DNA of 64,000 bases from Enoplolaimus lenunculus (lineage: Eukaryota > Nematoda > Enoplea > Enoplida > Thoracostomopsidae). Where the stretch lies: NCBI GenBank assembly GCA_030248215.1, contig JASANG010000678.1:104431-168430 (forward strand), written 5' to 3'. Shown piece after piece: positions 27,311 to 39,611 of this stretch. The translations under genes were made by a program, and so were the position numbers. Under the pieces are notes generated by a model. That model made no database searches, was not told where the DNA came from, and saw only the letters and a list, made by a program, of their open reading frames with translations. Position 1 is the stretch's first letter. Each line of letters starts with the position of its first letter.

Positions 27311-28232
27311 GTCGCACATTCCACTAAAACAACACTCATTTTAAAGCTTATACATTCTTCACGTTCACGATTGAATTTTGCATTATAAACCGAACAATTC
27401 GCAAGAACCAAAAACATTTTAACCAACTCCATTTGATTCACTGGATAAAAACCAAAATACAAAGCAAACGTCTGTCTTCCACATAATCGGTCACTCTCTA
27501 CTTTCCTATTTGCACACAGTTTCCAGCTTAAATTACCAACAGATGCCTCCTACAGCAATAGCTACAACCCCAGATAGACCAGCAGGAAGCTAAACTACGA
27601 ATAGTAATCGCAACATCTTAAGACTACGTAGTGACTATACTCTACCTAGCCACAATCATAAAAAGATACTCTGTCTTCGTTTGACTAGACTTCGACTAAA
27701 GTTGTTTAGGATAGCCTATTTGTTCATTCACACACATATATATATAGGTCGGGCTTTAGCTTAAAGGGTTTTTCTTACGCATGTGATTAGCGCGTAGTGG
27801 CAAAAAACCGATAACTACGCCTCCGCATAGTGTCCACCTACACAGCTGGCAACAACGATACTGTAGTTTGTTAGCGAAAAGCAAATGTATATCGCGATGA
27901 ATAAAGGCAAAAAAATATGAGTGGGATACGCGGTTTTAGGTGTTATTTGCGACTCAAAGGCATATATATATATTCATGCTTGACTATTATTAATTAACCG
28001 TGTGTGATTGGACGGACACTGAGCGTCGCTGTGACAATTTTCATTATTTAGGATTAAAGCGACTGCTGATAAAGTTTACAACGATTTGTGGGCGAGTGTT
28101 AATGTGTGAAAAAGAATTTTCGGGGATTAGGCGTAGGTTATGCTAATCTGACCATCCTTCAGTTTAATAATGGGAGCTTTTTACAGCTGGATTTTCATAC
28201 CACTAACCTACAGATGGGAGCATGAAACGATC

Positions 28233-28386
28233 GGGGGCGGAACGTTTTCCTGTGGGACTGCAATAGAGTAAGCTTAAGCTTTAAACAGGCTTAGGATCGG
28301 GTTAAGGCTAAGGTGCAAACTTATTGTTATGCTAAGGTTTAGGCTTTAGGCTCAAGAATATGTTTATACTACTGCTACAACCCTGT
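28233..28386 (-). repeat. TTAGGC-bearing miniature element
   Basis: It runs from GGGGCGGAACGTTTTCCTGT to ACTACTGCTACAACCCTG, with GGCTTAGG and TTTAGGCTTTAGGC inside. It matches the element at 1760-1914 in opposite orientation. Confidence 0.6.
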
Positions 28387-29034
28387 TCTATATACTGGCA
28401 CAGATTGCTTACGTGGATTCAGTTCTACAATCACCAAACGCCCAAGATTGCCAAAAACTACTTCCAGAAGCTTAAGCTAACTAAATTTAAGCGTAAGCTA
28501 ATCCAGCAGCAATAAACTACTGTTGTAGATTAACTAACTTAACAGGTTTGAACTCTATTCAACTACACTCTGAATTAAAGATATAGACTCGAATAGATGC
28601 AGACTCGAAAGTCGAAATAAATTATCGGCCAAATTATCTATTAAGAAAGTTGTCGGCTTATAGAATTCAAAACAAACCCTGTTGAATGTTTTTTCTGGTT
28701 TCTATTGAAATTTCTTGAGGGGAGGATATTCTACTCTTTGTATCTCCTCGTTTATAAGCGCCTGAAAACTGCAAATAAAATTAGCTGGACTTTTCGCATA
28801 TATATTGGCTAAAGCTATCATCAATATTAATAAGTTGACTTGCAATTTTTTGGAAATAAAAATCACACTAAAACAATAAAAGGTCATGTGGCTAATGTAA
28901 AATCAAAATTATGGTTTATAATACTTGAAAACGCGGTATACTCTGTCAAAACAGTGCCACACGTATTTTATATAAACAGTATCAGATGGAAACTCGCAGA
29001 TTAACAGCCATTGTCTGTCTGTGAAAACAACAAT

Positions 29035-29335
29035 AAAAATAGGCGGCAACAATGAGAATTCGGAATATAAACAACTAACACATTTTCAAAATTAGAATTT
29101 CATTTTTGCCTGAAATTATCGTACATTTTTGGTACCAGAGCACACATTTGGCGTCCTAAACAATGAAACCAGTCGGTAACAATGAGGATTCGAAATAAAA
29201 AAACAAAATAATTTCGTTTCGAGTTTAAATATAATATGGTTAAGCTGTCAAATTCATTTACAGTTATTCAAAATTAGAATTTCATCTTTGTTTCAGAATT
29301 CTCATTGTGCCAGAGCAGACATTTGGCGGCCTCAC
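29035..29335. repeat. Imperfect tandem duplication, about 150 bp units
   Basis: The motifs CGGCAACAATGAGAATTCGG, TTCAAAATTAGAATTTCAT and CCAGAGCACACATTTGGCG occur in the same order twice, the second time as CGGTAACAATGAGGATTCG, TTCAAAATTAGAATTTCAT and CCAGAGCAGACATTTGGCG. Confidence 0.7.
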
Positions 29336-29396
29336 CGCTATACGTCTACACCCCCACTGGTTGAAAACAAAAACCGCCGAAATTTTGAAATGCATC

Positions 29397-29495
29397 GTTT
29401 TTTGTGGGACTAGAAAAGAGTAAGCTTAAGGTCTAGACTAATTTTTCGCCTGGCATACGCTTAGGCTTTGGCTTAGGCTTAGTATATGCTCATTC
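29397..29495 (-). repeat. Partial TTAGGC-bearing element
   Basis: GTGGGACTAGAAAAGAGTAA is followed by CGCTTAGGCTTTGGCTTAGG, as in the copy at 28233. The outer end is lost. Confidence 0.5.
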
Positions 29496-29736
29496 ATGAA
29501 AAACTGTCTTGGCTAATTTGGAGAGGGGTCACTTTTTCCAGACATGGCCACTTTTTTCCTGGAAAAAAGTGTCCGCGGGGTATATTTTTCCGGATAAATG
29601 TGGCCGAAGTCAATTAATCAACTCACCCAAAATCAACTCAACTCACTCAGTAATAATCTACTCAACTCAGATCAAGTTAATGTTTATACTAATAAAAAGA
29701 ATATTCTTAAGATTTATCCGAAAACGGCGCTTGATA

Positions 29737-29951
29737 CTACACTGCAAAAAATGGTGAGTCAAATTGACACTCTCCGAAATAGGCTCTACGGACTACACCA
29801 ACTGAGTCAAATTCGACTCCGCCAAAGTCAAATTCTAATTTCTGAGTCGCACTTTTGACTCCGTAGGAGTCGAATTTGACTCAGTTTGTGTAGTCCCGTA
29901 GAGCCTATTTCGGAGAGAGTCAATTTGACTCGCAATTTTTTTACAGTGTAG
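29737..29951. mobile_element. Palindromic miniature inverted-repeat element (Tc1/mariner-like ends)
   Basis: Two arms of about 100 bp are near-perfect inverted copies. Both begin CTACACTG followed by a run of A, and both contain GAGTCAAATTGAC and CCGAAATAGGCTCTACGG. Reading the ends as CACTGYAAAAA leaves TA on each side, the duplication Tc1/mariner elements make. There is almost no spacer and no coding sequence. Confidence 0.8.
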
Positions 29952-30324
29952 CAACAATAGTAGAAATTTCAAAACTGCAACTAAAAATCTGTTTTGCTTC
30001 GAGTTTAAATATTGCTGTCCGGCATTTAAATTCATAACAATTTTTGAATAATAAATTATTATACTGTTTGCCAGCAAATCGCCTACACGTCGCTAGTAAA
30101 ATGTAGCTTTATAAAGTATAGTTTGACTTTGAATCAGGAATGTTGTTTTCTTTGTTCATTATAAAACACAAACTAATTTTGTTCTCACCTGTTTGTTATC
30201 AAGCATCGCTTCTATCATTCACATAAGATTCTGTTCTGTGAATCACATTTAATATTAATCTGCGTATGTTGACGGCGATGATTCAAACAAAGTCATGGAT
30301 TAAACACGCAATTGTGTCCAACTT

Positions 30325-30560
30325 TGCGCAATGCGCAAAAGTTTTAGCGAATGCAAAAAATCTCTGCATATTTTCTAATTATAGAACAATGCTGTCTATA
30401 TGCTATGAAACTATTGTAAACAAAGTATGCTGGAAAGTTGCCCATACTACATACTAGTCTGCCAGCTTAGCGCAAAGCGCAAAATTAGCGAAAGCACAAA
30501 AATTTCTACGCAAATTTTATTGTCATAGAACGAAGAACAATCATTCACGTGTATTTCCTA
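30325..30560. repeat. Imperfect tandem duplication, about 145 bp units
   Basis: GCGCAATGCGCAAAAGTTTT and AGCGAATGCAAAAA, followed by TATAGAACAATG, recur as GCGCAAAGCGCAAAATTAGC and CATAGAACGAAGAACAATC. Confidence 0.5.
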
Positions 30561-30970
30561 AGAAATTTTTATTAACAAAGCAATGCTGGAAATTTGCACA
30601 AAATACGTATGTGGGGCGTTCCAGCTTTAATATATAGATTGGATTACTCCAGCTTTAAATACATAGATGTGTCTGTTCTATTGACTGGTCACACATATTG
30701 GATGAAATTTTATCTCTATTCCGCAGGTTGGCACCGAAAGAAAAATGTAACAACCGAAGTTCGACATAAGTTGCTGCACCCGGTGACTGAATCATATGAG
30801 GAAAACATTATGGGAGGCGCTGTGAAAAAGTTGTTTTTGTGGTTCTGGTTTAGAAATTTTGGCAACACAAACTTCAACCACTGACTGCAGAAGCGCTGAA
30901 TTGCGCCAGTTCTATAGAAAACGTGGGACATCTTTAACTATAGGGGCTGTTTGAAACATACAATCCTTAA

Positions 30971-31294
30971 TTAGACTCCAAAAATGTCAATTATTCCTAT
31001 TTGTAGCGCATAAATGACTCCAAGACCAAATAAAATTGAGTTCGAAACTTTATAGAATACTTAAGTATTGAAAGTATAAAACCTTGCATTATCGCTCAAG
31101 CTTTTGACGCAAGGCAAAAAACGATTAATTCAACGAATAGTTGCAATACCGGATATATATCAGTAAAACGAAGGTTGGAGGAGGGCGGGTTGAAAATAAA
31201 TAACAGTTCGTAACCGAATAACAGCCGGGGTACCCACTGTAGAGGCCAAATAAATATCAGTCCCACCTCCCCTCTTATTCGGGTCACTACAGTA
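30971..31294 (+). repeat. GGGTCACTAC dispersed repeat, full copy
   Basis: GACTCCAAAAATGTCAATTA at the left to TTATTCGGGTCACTACAGTA at the right, with all family landmarks in order. Confidence 0.7.
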
Positions 31295-34200
31295 ATACAA
31301 GCATGACACTCAAAAGTGTCGCTACACTTTTATGATTTTCAGGGCAAAGACGTCCACAGGTAAGCTGAACCCTCTTACAACTGGGCCGACTGTGTGTTAT
31401 TAGAGGACTGTAAATAGCGCCGCAGGCAAAATATTCAATATGTATTAACGCACGATATTTTAGACTTAAATAAGTAAATTTGTAGGTGGACACGAAAAGT
31501 GAAACATCTAAGGTAGGTGGTACCTTACCAATTTTTCACAAAAAATTGACGAGGCAGCGTAAGTTTCCTCTACATTCAACAGTCATTCTATGCCTAAGCT
31601 TAAGCTTTCCAGTCTCTAAGTCCCTCAGTCCGCATCTGCCTCAGTGATAGACAGGCTCCTATTATTAATAACATGGGCCAAAAATTGCAAATATTTTATA
31701 ACCTAATAAAACCGATGCGTTCGTAGAAAATTATACCGGATCCATTTGTCGATATTCTGACGGCGCAGGATACGGGGACAGACATCCGTTTGCTTCCTTG
31801 TGTTTAGGTGCTTCAAAGTTCTTAGTATTAAAGGTCGAAATTTCTATTTGCTATGTATACTATGTAAGCGTCATTTTAGTGTTTTCAAAAGAAATAACAT
31901 TAACATCAATATGGAAACTGTTTGGAACAATCTATCTCAAAGCTTTATAGATATATAAGCAGAAGAATAGCATAAGTTTGTTTTTCAGAAAATTGTTTTT
32001 GCTGTTCACTTGCAAAATGCTATTCCGTAATCATTAAAGCTGGAACGCCTCACATACGTGTTTCGGGCATCGTTCCAGCTAACTGCATATATATTATTTG
32101 GTAAGTATTTCCTTCGTTCGGTTTAGCCGAGTTTTGCATTTGTGGTGGTTTCGTTCGGTGAAATTTTATTCGAGTTTTCCGTTAATGTTTCGGCAAAATT
32201 TAGTTTAATGCGGGGTCGCCGGGGACTTGTGCGGCAGCGCCTCGTTCTGCTCGGTTTCGTTTTTTTAGCCATAAATCTAACTCATTAGGGAGTGGGCAGA
32301 TTACGCTAAAATAGCACCATCTACCTCACACTTGAGAAACTGTGCCGAACGGTTCATACAGTCAGAAACAAATCAAAATTTTTGAAAATTCAAATTTCGA
32401 TGTGAAAAGATTAAAAGGTCAGGAGCCCAGTACGTTGCGAGTTACACATGTGTGTAACCACGGGTTACCAGTATACATTATATATGCAAATTAGCAGCGT
32501 GCAAGCGGATAGTAAAAACAACGGAAACGGATAGCGATCAAAATAATGGAAACGGAAGACGAATTTTGAGGTATAAAAGTTTCAAACTTATATTTATTTG
32601 CCAACACAATTGAGACATGCAAATATTCACCGGGCTTTCTAATTTTTATATCCGATTACACCCTGCAAATTAGCCATAGTGTATTGAAAAATAGATTTGG
32701 TTTATGCTGCAGCTTTTGAGGGGTGAAAATCATACAAAAATCCGGATCTGTCAGTAAGAAAAGAACAGTTTCCCATTCTGAAATTTGAGATCAAAATTCT
32801 ATTTCCAGGTTAAATGTTGGACATTCAAGTTATTAACATATAGAAAACGTTTGCAATTTATAATGATGGCGAAAAAGCTGTGTACAGCAGACTAGAAATT
32901 ATAGGCGCAAATTTTGAGCAGCTATATAAAAATATCAATTTCTGCTGTTGATCAAAACAACCACAGTCTTGCAGTTCTTGGTTTAACAAACTCCATGCAA
33001 GTAAATAAATATATATCATAAAGACTGGTTGTGTCACCTATTATATATACTTTGCTCAAATTTACAATTTTCAAAAGTTTTACATGTTTTTCGACGTTTC
33101 ATTAAATGTAGTTAAATACATATCTAACAAGCAGCCGCTGAAAGGGTCAGGGAGACCGGGTGCGCTTCTCCTGCATAAATTAGCCCACCTAAAATTAAAC
33201 AGCACACAGCTGCAGCGTTATATATTACGTTTTTATATTATTCCGTACCGTTACATGCTTGTATAAAATATCTTAGTTAGATTGATGTAAACCTTGCGAA
33301 CAGTTTCGGACCAATATGTGTGCAGGATGGAAATTTTCGCCTATAAATTAGTAAGGATAGAAGATCAAATTTCTTGGTCTTTTAATCTAACAATTCTACA
33401 TTAATGCTAGGCATGGCCAGCGGTAGGATAGCCGACTCGCCAAAACGGGTCCGTGTGGTGTGCCAATAATAAGTTTCATAGCTCTATACCTTCGTAGTCC
33501 GCAAAAAAATAGTTTGCCACGATAGGGTCATTACGGATTTTGGGGGGCACTTCTGTCAGCACGCTGCTACCAGAACCAAGGCATTAATGTGTTACGTTCA
33601 CCAGTACCTATTAACACATTTATTTTAATTGAGGACACAATCCGTGCAGTTTGAATGTTTTCAGAATAAATGCGCTGTACTGCCTGCACAATTTTTCTTA
33701 CAAGCTTAAACGTAAGCTTTAACCAAATCCTAATCTTAAGCCTATGATATACCAAAATCTTAAAAATTGATAACTGTGGAAAAAAAGTATTCACAAGAGC
33801 CAACAATTTTGTTGACTAATTCTAAAATGGTACAAAATGCTAATATTTCGGATTTACTAATATGTTAACCTTTCGTTACCACCGAACGTTGCACACCAGT
33901 TCATAAAAGTAGGCGTTCACTCTAATATATATAATTTTTTCGTTTCGATTGAGTAGTTTTATACAAAAATTCTAATTCTAAAAGAGATTTAGCCGCGCTT
34001 TACTATCATGAATTGTGTGCGCTTTCGGAAGTGCAATACAGGTTAAAAAATCAAAGTCCCTATTTAGACCCGAACCTGCACCATACCCAATAGCAAATTA
34101 ACCTGCTAAAAGACTGTGCTACTGCGCAAGCTAACCGTAGTAAGTTTTCCCGTGTTAAATCAAATGTATGAGGAACTTAAATAGCAAAAATGCATTAAAG

Positions 34201-34330
34201 ATGAATGTGCAGCGCACCTGAAATCTGTATACATGCTGTTAGTGCTGTTTACGTGTTTTACCAAACTGTATAATATATATGCATACTTATTGAATTCTGA
34301 TATGCAAATTAGCCCCACCCGCTACCACAT
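31295..34330. other. No gene seen
   Basis: AT-rich DNA. ATTACACCCTGCAAATTAG near 32653 may be an isolated end of the hAT-like family; otherwise nothing is recognised. Confidence 0.5.
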
Positions 34331-34393
34331 AAGTCAAAAATAAAAATAGCTTTTCCGGGAGGTCACTGGATAAAAAACGAAGGGATATTTTCT

Positions 34394-34651
34394 TTGGATC
34401 AAAAATTTTATGCTCCAAGTTTCTTAACTAAGACTCGGCAAAAATGTCGATTCAAGATAGCTAAGCTAAAAGCAAAATCTTTGTTTACCCGATTAAATAT
34501 GCAAGCAAAACTCACTATAGAACGTGGCTGGGGTAGGTACGTACAAATTCACCAACACGGGGAATCACGAGGATCAGTAGAATTAGCAATTTCTTCTGCC
34601 GCAATCCATATCCTAAAGAGTGCAGACCCGGAAACCCGTATCTTCGCCTAA
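34394..34651 (+). other. Unidentified open stretch, possibly decayed coding DNA
   Basis: An 85-codon frame, open further upstream to about 34340, with protein-like composition (for example GWGRYVQIHQHGESRGSVEL). I do not recognise a family. No splice sites or start context are convincing, and no intron-exon neighbours were found. It could be a remnant of a mobile or viral-like element, or chance. Confidence 0.25.
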
Positions 34652-34696
34652 CCCAAAAGTAATCGACTGAAATGAGGAAATCCAGCTAACTAGTCC

Positions 34697-35119
34697 CAGC
34701 CTAAACGTCCCCATAAGTCACCAATCACCGGAAATGACAGGATCCTACTAACGGATCTGCGCGCAACTTTCATTTCTATTACCTGCCGGAATGATACACG
34801 AGCTACATTGCGTGAAATCCCAGGGCGAGCTCAATTTCTAATGTGGTTTGGAGGGCCACTACACATTTGTACAAAGCCAGTAGATAACTGCACGTTAGGA
34901 TATAAAATAGCATTACCGAAATTTCAGGAATCGGATGAACTGGTCGCTGAAGTGGCTGGACATTTTGATTTTGCCACGCCAACGCCATCCCACAGGGTAA
35001 ACCTACCACTCTATAATCACAACAATCGCAACTATCCAACCACGACCGACCTGCCAATACCACCGTATTCGATCACTCCTTCATTCGGCAGAAAAATTTA
35101 TATTTTGGAGGGGAACTAA
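34697..35119 (+). other. Second unidentified open stretch near 34.9 kb
   Basis: About 140 codons are open on the plus strand and include GRAQFLMWFGGPLHICTKP and a Pro/Asn/Thr-rich end. In 64% AT DNA such a length is not common, but no family is recognised. It may be related to the open stretch just upstream; its origin is unknown. Confidence 0.25.
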
Positions 35120-37364
35120 AATTTTAGCAAGAAATTCAAATTTGAGTGGAAAAATTCAAATATCAGCGTGCTTCGAAAAATCCGTACAACACCACTGTAC
35201 TTAAGTACAAATAAAAATCGATTGACTCCTTCAAAGTGAATTCTGCATCACCCCAAAAATTCACAGAAAAATCCAAACTATCGCGCTACTCGGGGGCTCC
35301 TAAAAGTGTTTTATTATAAAATTCTATATTTTTTCCCCAAAAACACCACACTGGTTGTGACCCCTCGGATATATTCCTAGTATCGGCCAGTTCTAGTCAA
35401 TTACTATAATACAATCAAAACCTCCTAAAAGTTTCGAACGGCATATGCACAAAATATACGTCAATAAATTTGTTTTCAGTGGATCTGTGATCTTTATTCT
35501 GAAGTAACATATATTACGCAAAAACGCTATTCTTTTATTCATTCACTCCAATTTACCAAAAGTGTAAATAATCGACTTCACCAAGGTTAAAAACAAAACG
35601 TTTCCAATCGGTCAATACAACAAACTTGCTGACAAAAAATACCTTTAAAGGTTTTCGAATAACGCAAAAGTGTTAAGGAAATTCCTGTTTTTAAAAAAGT
35701 CGCTCAAAAGCAGCTGCCCCCTCGCCAAAATGCTTCCCCGGTACGCCACTACATTACAACATTACCGTTTTGTATATGGTTTTTCAAAACAAAACGTAAA
35801 CCGCTGCGGTCAACGCAATTTTCATTCCCCGATAATTCAAAGACTAAGCTATTTGCGTTTAAAACGTGGATATTTTTAGGGGAAACCGAGAATTTCATTG
35901 CTATTGTACATTTCCTCAAATTTGCGGTTCGGCTTAAAAGGGTTTACAGTTGAGAGAGTGCAGAACAGTGTGGTAACCTTCTTCCGTATCAACATTTTGT
36001 TTCTAAAACGATTCATACTTTTCTCATGATAGTGTAACACAGCGAACTAATAATAAGTTCATTTCAATTCGGTCAGCAATCTGGAGAACAACTTCCTAAT
36101 TAAGTTCGAAGGTTACCAAAACACACGCAAACTCTATACTTCTTACAAAAAATACAACAGAAGATAAATCTAAACAACTTCATTAAACTCAAGCCCCATG
36201 GTAGAAACAAATGCTTACAGTTTCCTATGCCCCAAAAACATCTCAGATCGCGCAACACAAAGTCACTACTTTCAGAACCACAAAACAAGCCACAGAACAT
36301 AAAAATTACGGCTCCCTTGAAGGGCAAACACTCTTAAAGCTCACTCTGTGAGTATTAGGTAACTCAAAAGACCATTTAAAACCCCAAAAGAGCACTAATT
36401 GACACCCCAGAATACTTGTAATCAACATCAGATCAATTACACAACTATGTATTTGTTAGATATTATTTGAAACTTAGGGTCACCTTGCGGAATGAATTCT
36501 CGTATGCACGCTATATTCCAATCGTAAAATTAAAGCAACAGACTCCCTTGCCTAACACAAAAATGCTCAAAATCGGCTTAGCAATAAATATCGCACAGAA
36601 TTTTCACAAAAATTCCAAATTCACTCAAACATTAGTCAGAAACTACACTTAGGCTCCACAAATTATCGTACACAACGGGCTCCAAATACTCTTACCTCAA
36701 AAACGCAGTACAGTTATCAAGACACTAAACGTCCATTTCGTGTGCAACTATAACAAATAACTCCTCAAAATGGTTAAACTCTAAAAATCATAAACTCCAA
36801 AACACAAAATCCCCTAAGCCGACGGGCAGCAACTCGCTCCCGAATACCAGTGAGCCCCCAAACCCAACTTGTGCTCTGCTTATATATTTGTGAACCTAAA
36901 GGTCAATCGATATTTTAAAAGTTTATGCAAATTTTTTGTAATTTTTCAAAAATGCTGAAAAACCGCTAAATTTAACTTATCGACAAGTTTTTCTTAAAAA
37001 TCTCTAACTTAACATTTTATAAAAATCTAATAAAAAGCTGTTTTGACTCAAAAATTTACTTTTTAGATAAAAAAACATTTCAAACGGGTCAAAAATCTAA
37101 AGTATGCTGTTTTGACCCAAGTAACTTATTTTAAAAACAAAATTGATCTTTCAAATTGCCTAAAAACTCTTAAAATACTGTATTTTGACGAAAACCAAAG
37201 ACTTTCAAAACAAAATTTTAGCTAAAAACTTACAACAAATTTACCTAAAACAAAGTTTTGACCAGAATCTATAAATTTCAAAACAAAATTCGACCGATCA
37301 GTTTCCAGAACTTCACAATTGAAACTCACTTACAGATGACGTCAAATGTAGTGTAGACCTAGAT
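35120..37364. other. No gene seen; AT-rich with loose internal repetition
   Basis: From about 36890 to 37300 phrases such as CTGTTTTGAC and TCAAAAATCTAA recur irregularly, suggesting an old tandem array. No coding signal. Confidence 0.5.
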
Positions 37365-37912
37365 GACCAATAACAATTGAACAGATTGTAGAGCCGCAAA
37401 GTGATAGCATATTTTGTCGTATCAAATATTCGTGGCAAAAGGATGCAGCGGCTATGATGAACATGAAAATTAAAGTGCGACGCCAGCCGAAAAAAACAGG
37501 AACGCCATTGGGCGATTTGCAACAAATTGTTCAGATCAAAGGTGATACTACTTGTTTTTTATTGTATTAAGCTACTGTACTACTGGTATGGAATCTCGTC
37601 ACAAAGAAGTTCGTGACTGCATTGTGTTTGTCAACTGAGTTACGACAACGTTTAGAGGCATTTACCGACCCAGATATTGCAACATACTTGAACAATGCCA
37701 ATATGGATCATCCTGAGACCTGGGCAACAGAACAAGAAATATTTGCAAATGTTTGCTATTTGTCGACTACGTCTATGTGTTTTCTTTAAAAAATGCTCTT
37801 AATAATAGCAGAATTTATTAAATTTCATGGGGCAAATTCAACCGGCCGAATTTTCCGAGGAGAAAATTCGGCCGGGGAGGAATTCAGCTTGCCACACCGG
37901 TCTCCACCCATC
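37365..37912 (+). mobile_element. Fossil repeat carrying a broken OTU-like cysteine-protease domain
   Basis: The region resembles an OTU (ovarian tumour) protease domain. It has an Asp-x-x-Cys-Phe catalytic-Cys motif near 37540 and, further on, a segment like MDHPETWATEQEIFA, typical of OTU domains found in transposable and virus-like elements. The upstream segment and the end near AATTCGGCCGGGGAGG and GCCACACCGGTC recur at 39290-39500. It is broken, with more than one disruption, and is old enough that its parent family is unclear. Which element type it came from cannot be told from this piece. Confidence 0.5.
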
Positions 37913-38320
37913 GCTGGCTCATTAAAAGTATTATTTTTGCTTAGGGTTAGGCTTAGTTACATACCCTTTTTACGCTGAGAAATATAGTCTGTTACGCGCC
38001 TAGATTAACACTCGTCATCTAAATCTGGTTTTCCAGCGTACAGTGTAACCCAATACAGAGTAGAGTGTGAATGTACACGCTCACATACAAACATTTACAT
38101 TACATGTGTGACAAAAATATGTAAAAGTTTGTCGTTCGATGGTACTTGGCATTTTGAAGTTTTTTAAAAATAATATCCGGCAAGTTAATATACCGTAGCC
38201 AGAGCCGGATCCGGGTGTCGATTTTTTGCCAGAGCCGGAGCGGCATATCCGGTCGCACCATGTATGCAAAATAGTAATGAACATTAAATAGTAGATTCAA
38301 CTAATGACAAAACTACACAA

Positions 38321-38683
38321 CATGGTACAACTGGAGGTCTGCCTCCGGCTCCAGCTTCGGCAGAATATCGGCCTCCGGCTCCGGTAAAATTTTTACCGGA
38401 AGTTCCGGCAATTTCGGTAGTAAAATTTTGCATAATTTTGTAAAATTTATCTGTTTGAACACGTTTCGTTTTACTGTTGCCACGATTTTCAGGAAACAAT
38501 TTCCGAAAATTCGCAGAAAATTAGCGTAAAACCAAACAAATTAACAACATATTGCAGATATTGGCTAAAATTAACTAGTTAACCATCATCGTTACTACCT
38601 AATTTCGCCTCATCTCCGGCTCCGGCAAATTTCGTTGACCTCCGGCTCCGGCTCCGGCATTTTTCACCTCCGGTTACACCCTG
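38321..38683 (-). mobile_element. Miniature hAT-like element with CCGGAG-rich ends, whole
   Basis: The ends CATGGTACAACTGGAGGT and ACCTCCGGTTACACCCTG are inverted. The flanks are a perfect 8-bp duplication CTACACAA (38313-38320 and 38684-38691). The interior matches the copy at 45951-46409 in opposite orientation, including the ACCGGAGCCGGAG motifs and an AT-rich centre. It has no coding capacity, so it would need a transposase from elsewhere. Confidence 0.85.
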
Positions 38684-39287
38684 CTACACAAAATTAACTG
38701 GCAAACAGTAGAAACAGAGGAAACAGCAAAATGCAAAAATCGGCTGTTTCCTCGCGTTTAAATATTCCTGGCTAATTTTAAATTTTAGCCGATTTCCCAA
38801 GATTTCAACATTTAAATTTTTGTTTACACGTCACAAAAGATGTTAAGAATACAAGTTGCCATTTGCGGTTAAATTATGTTCTTTGCTTTATAAATTAATT
38901 CGTATTCATCGAACTGTAACCGCATATAGTTTCATTTTTTGTTTGCGATATTATGAATTTTATATAACTATGTAGGTTGACGGATCGGATTTCGTAGTAT
39001 AAAGACAAAGAACTCAATCTTTTTACCCGACTGGTTAAATTAAACCTATACTTGGCAAGACTTTTAACCATGTTGCTTTATTCGATTTATCTACTTATAC
39101 ATATTGATTGAACTTTAAGACTTTAAGGCGTTAAACCATCGTAGGCGGAAAGTAGGTTCTATATACTATTCGCTCTACGCAGTTCGTATGGCCGTGGCAG
39201 TGTTGTAATGAGGTAAAAATTGCCGTAGCCGATTATGTTAACTAATTTTTTTAGAAACCATCTACAACGTCAAATCGTAATAATTCA

Positions 39288-39500
39288 AGTGATTGAACAG
39301 ATTGTAGAGCCGCAAACGGATAACATATTTTGTCCTATCAATTATTTGTGGCAAAAGAACGCGGCGGCAATGATGAACATGAAAATTTAAGTGCAACGCC
39401 AGCCGAAAAAAATTTCATTGGATGAAAATTCAGCCGGCCGAATTCTCCGGGGGGAAATTCGACCTGGAAACATTCAGCCTGCCACACCGGTCCTGATATT
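39288..39500 (+). repeat. Second, internally deleted copy of the OTU-bearing fossil repeat
   Basis: It shares GAACAGATTGTAGAGCCGCA, GATGAACATGAAAATT and the right end CAGCCTGCCACACCGGTCCT with 37365-37912. The OTU portion is absent. It is broken. Confidence 0.6.
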
Positions 39501-39593
39501 TTTCATCTTCTGTTCCATCATTGGTGTGCATCCAATTCGGTGTGCCAATTTAAAATGCTAAGACTTTCGAATTTCAAACACACAACGCAATCG

Positions 39594-39599
39594 TTTATT
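39594..39599 (-). promoter_or_regulatory. Candidate AATAAA polyadenylation signal of the DALRD3-like gene
   Basis: On the minus strand AATAAA lies 13 bases after the TGA stop at 39614-39612. It is the right hexamer on the right strand at a short but plausible distance. No cleavage evidence is available. Confidence 0.4.
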
Positions 39600-39611
39600 T
39601 CCAACTGAATA

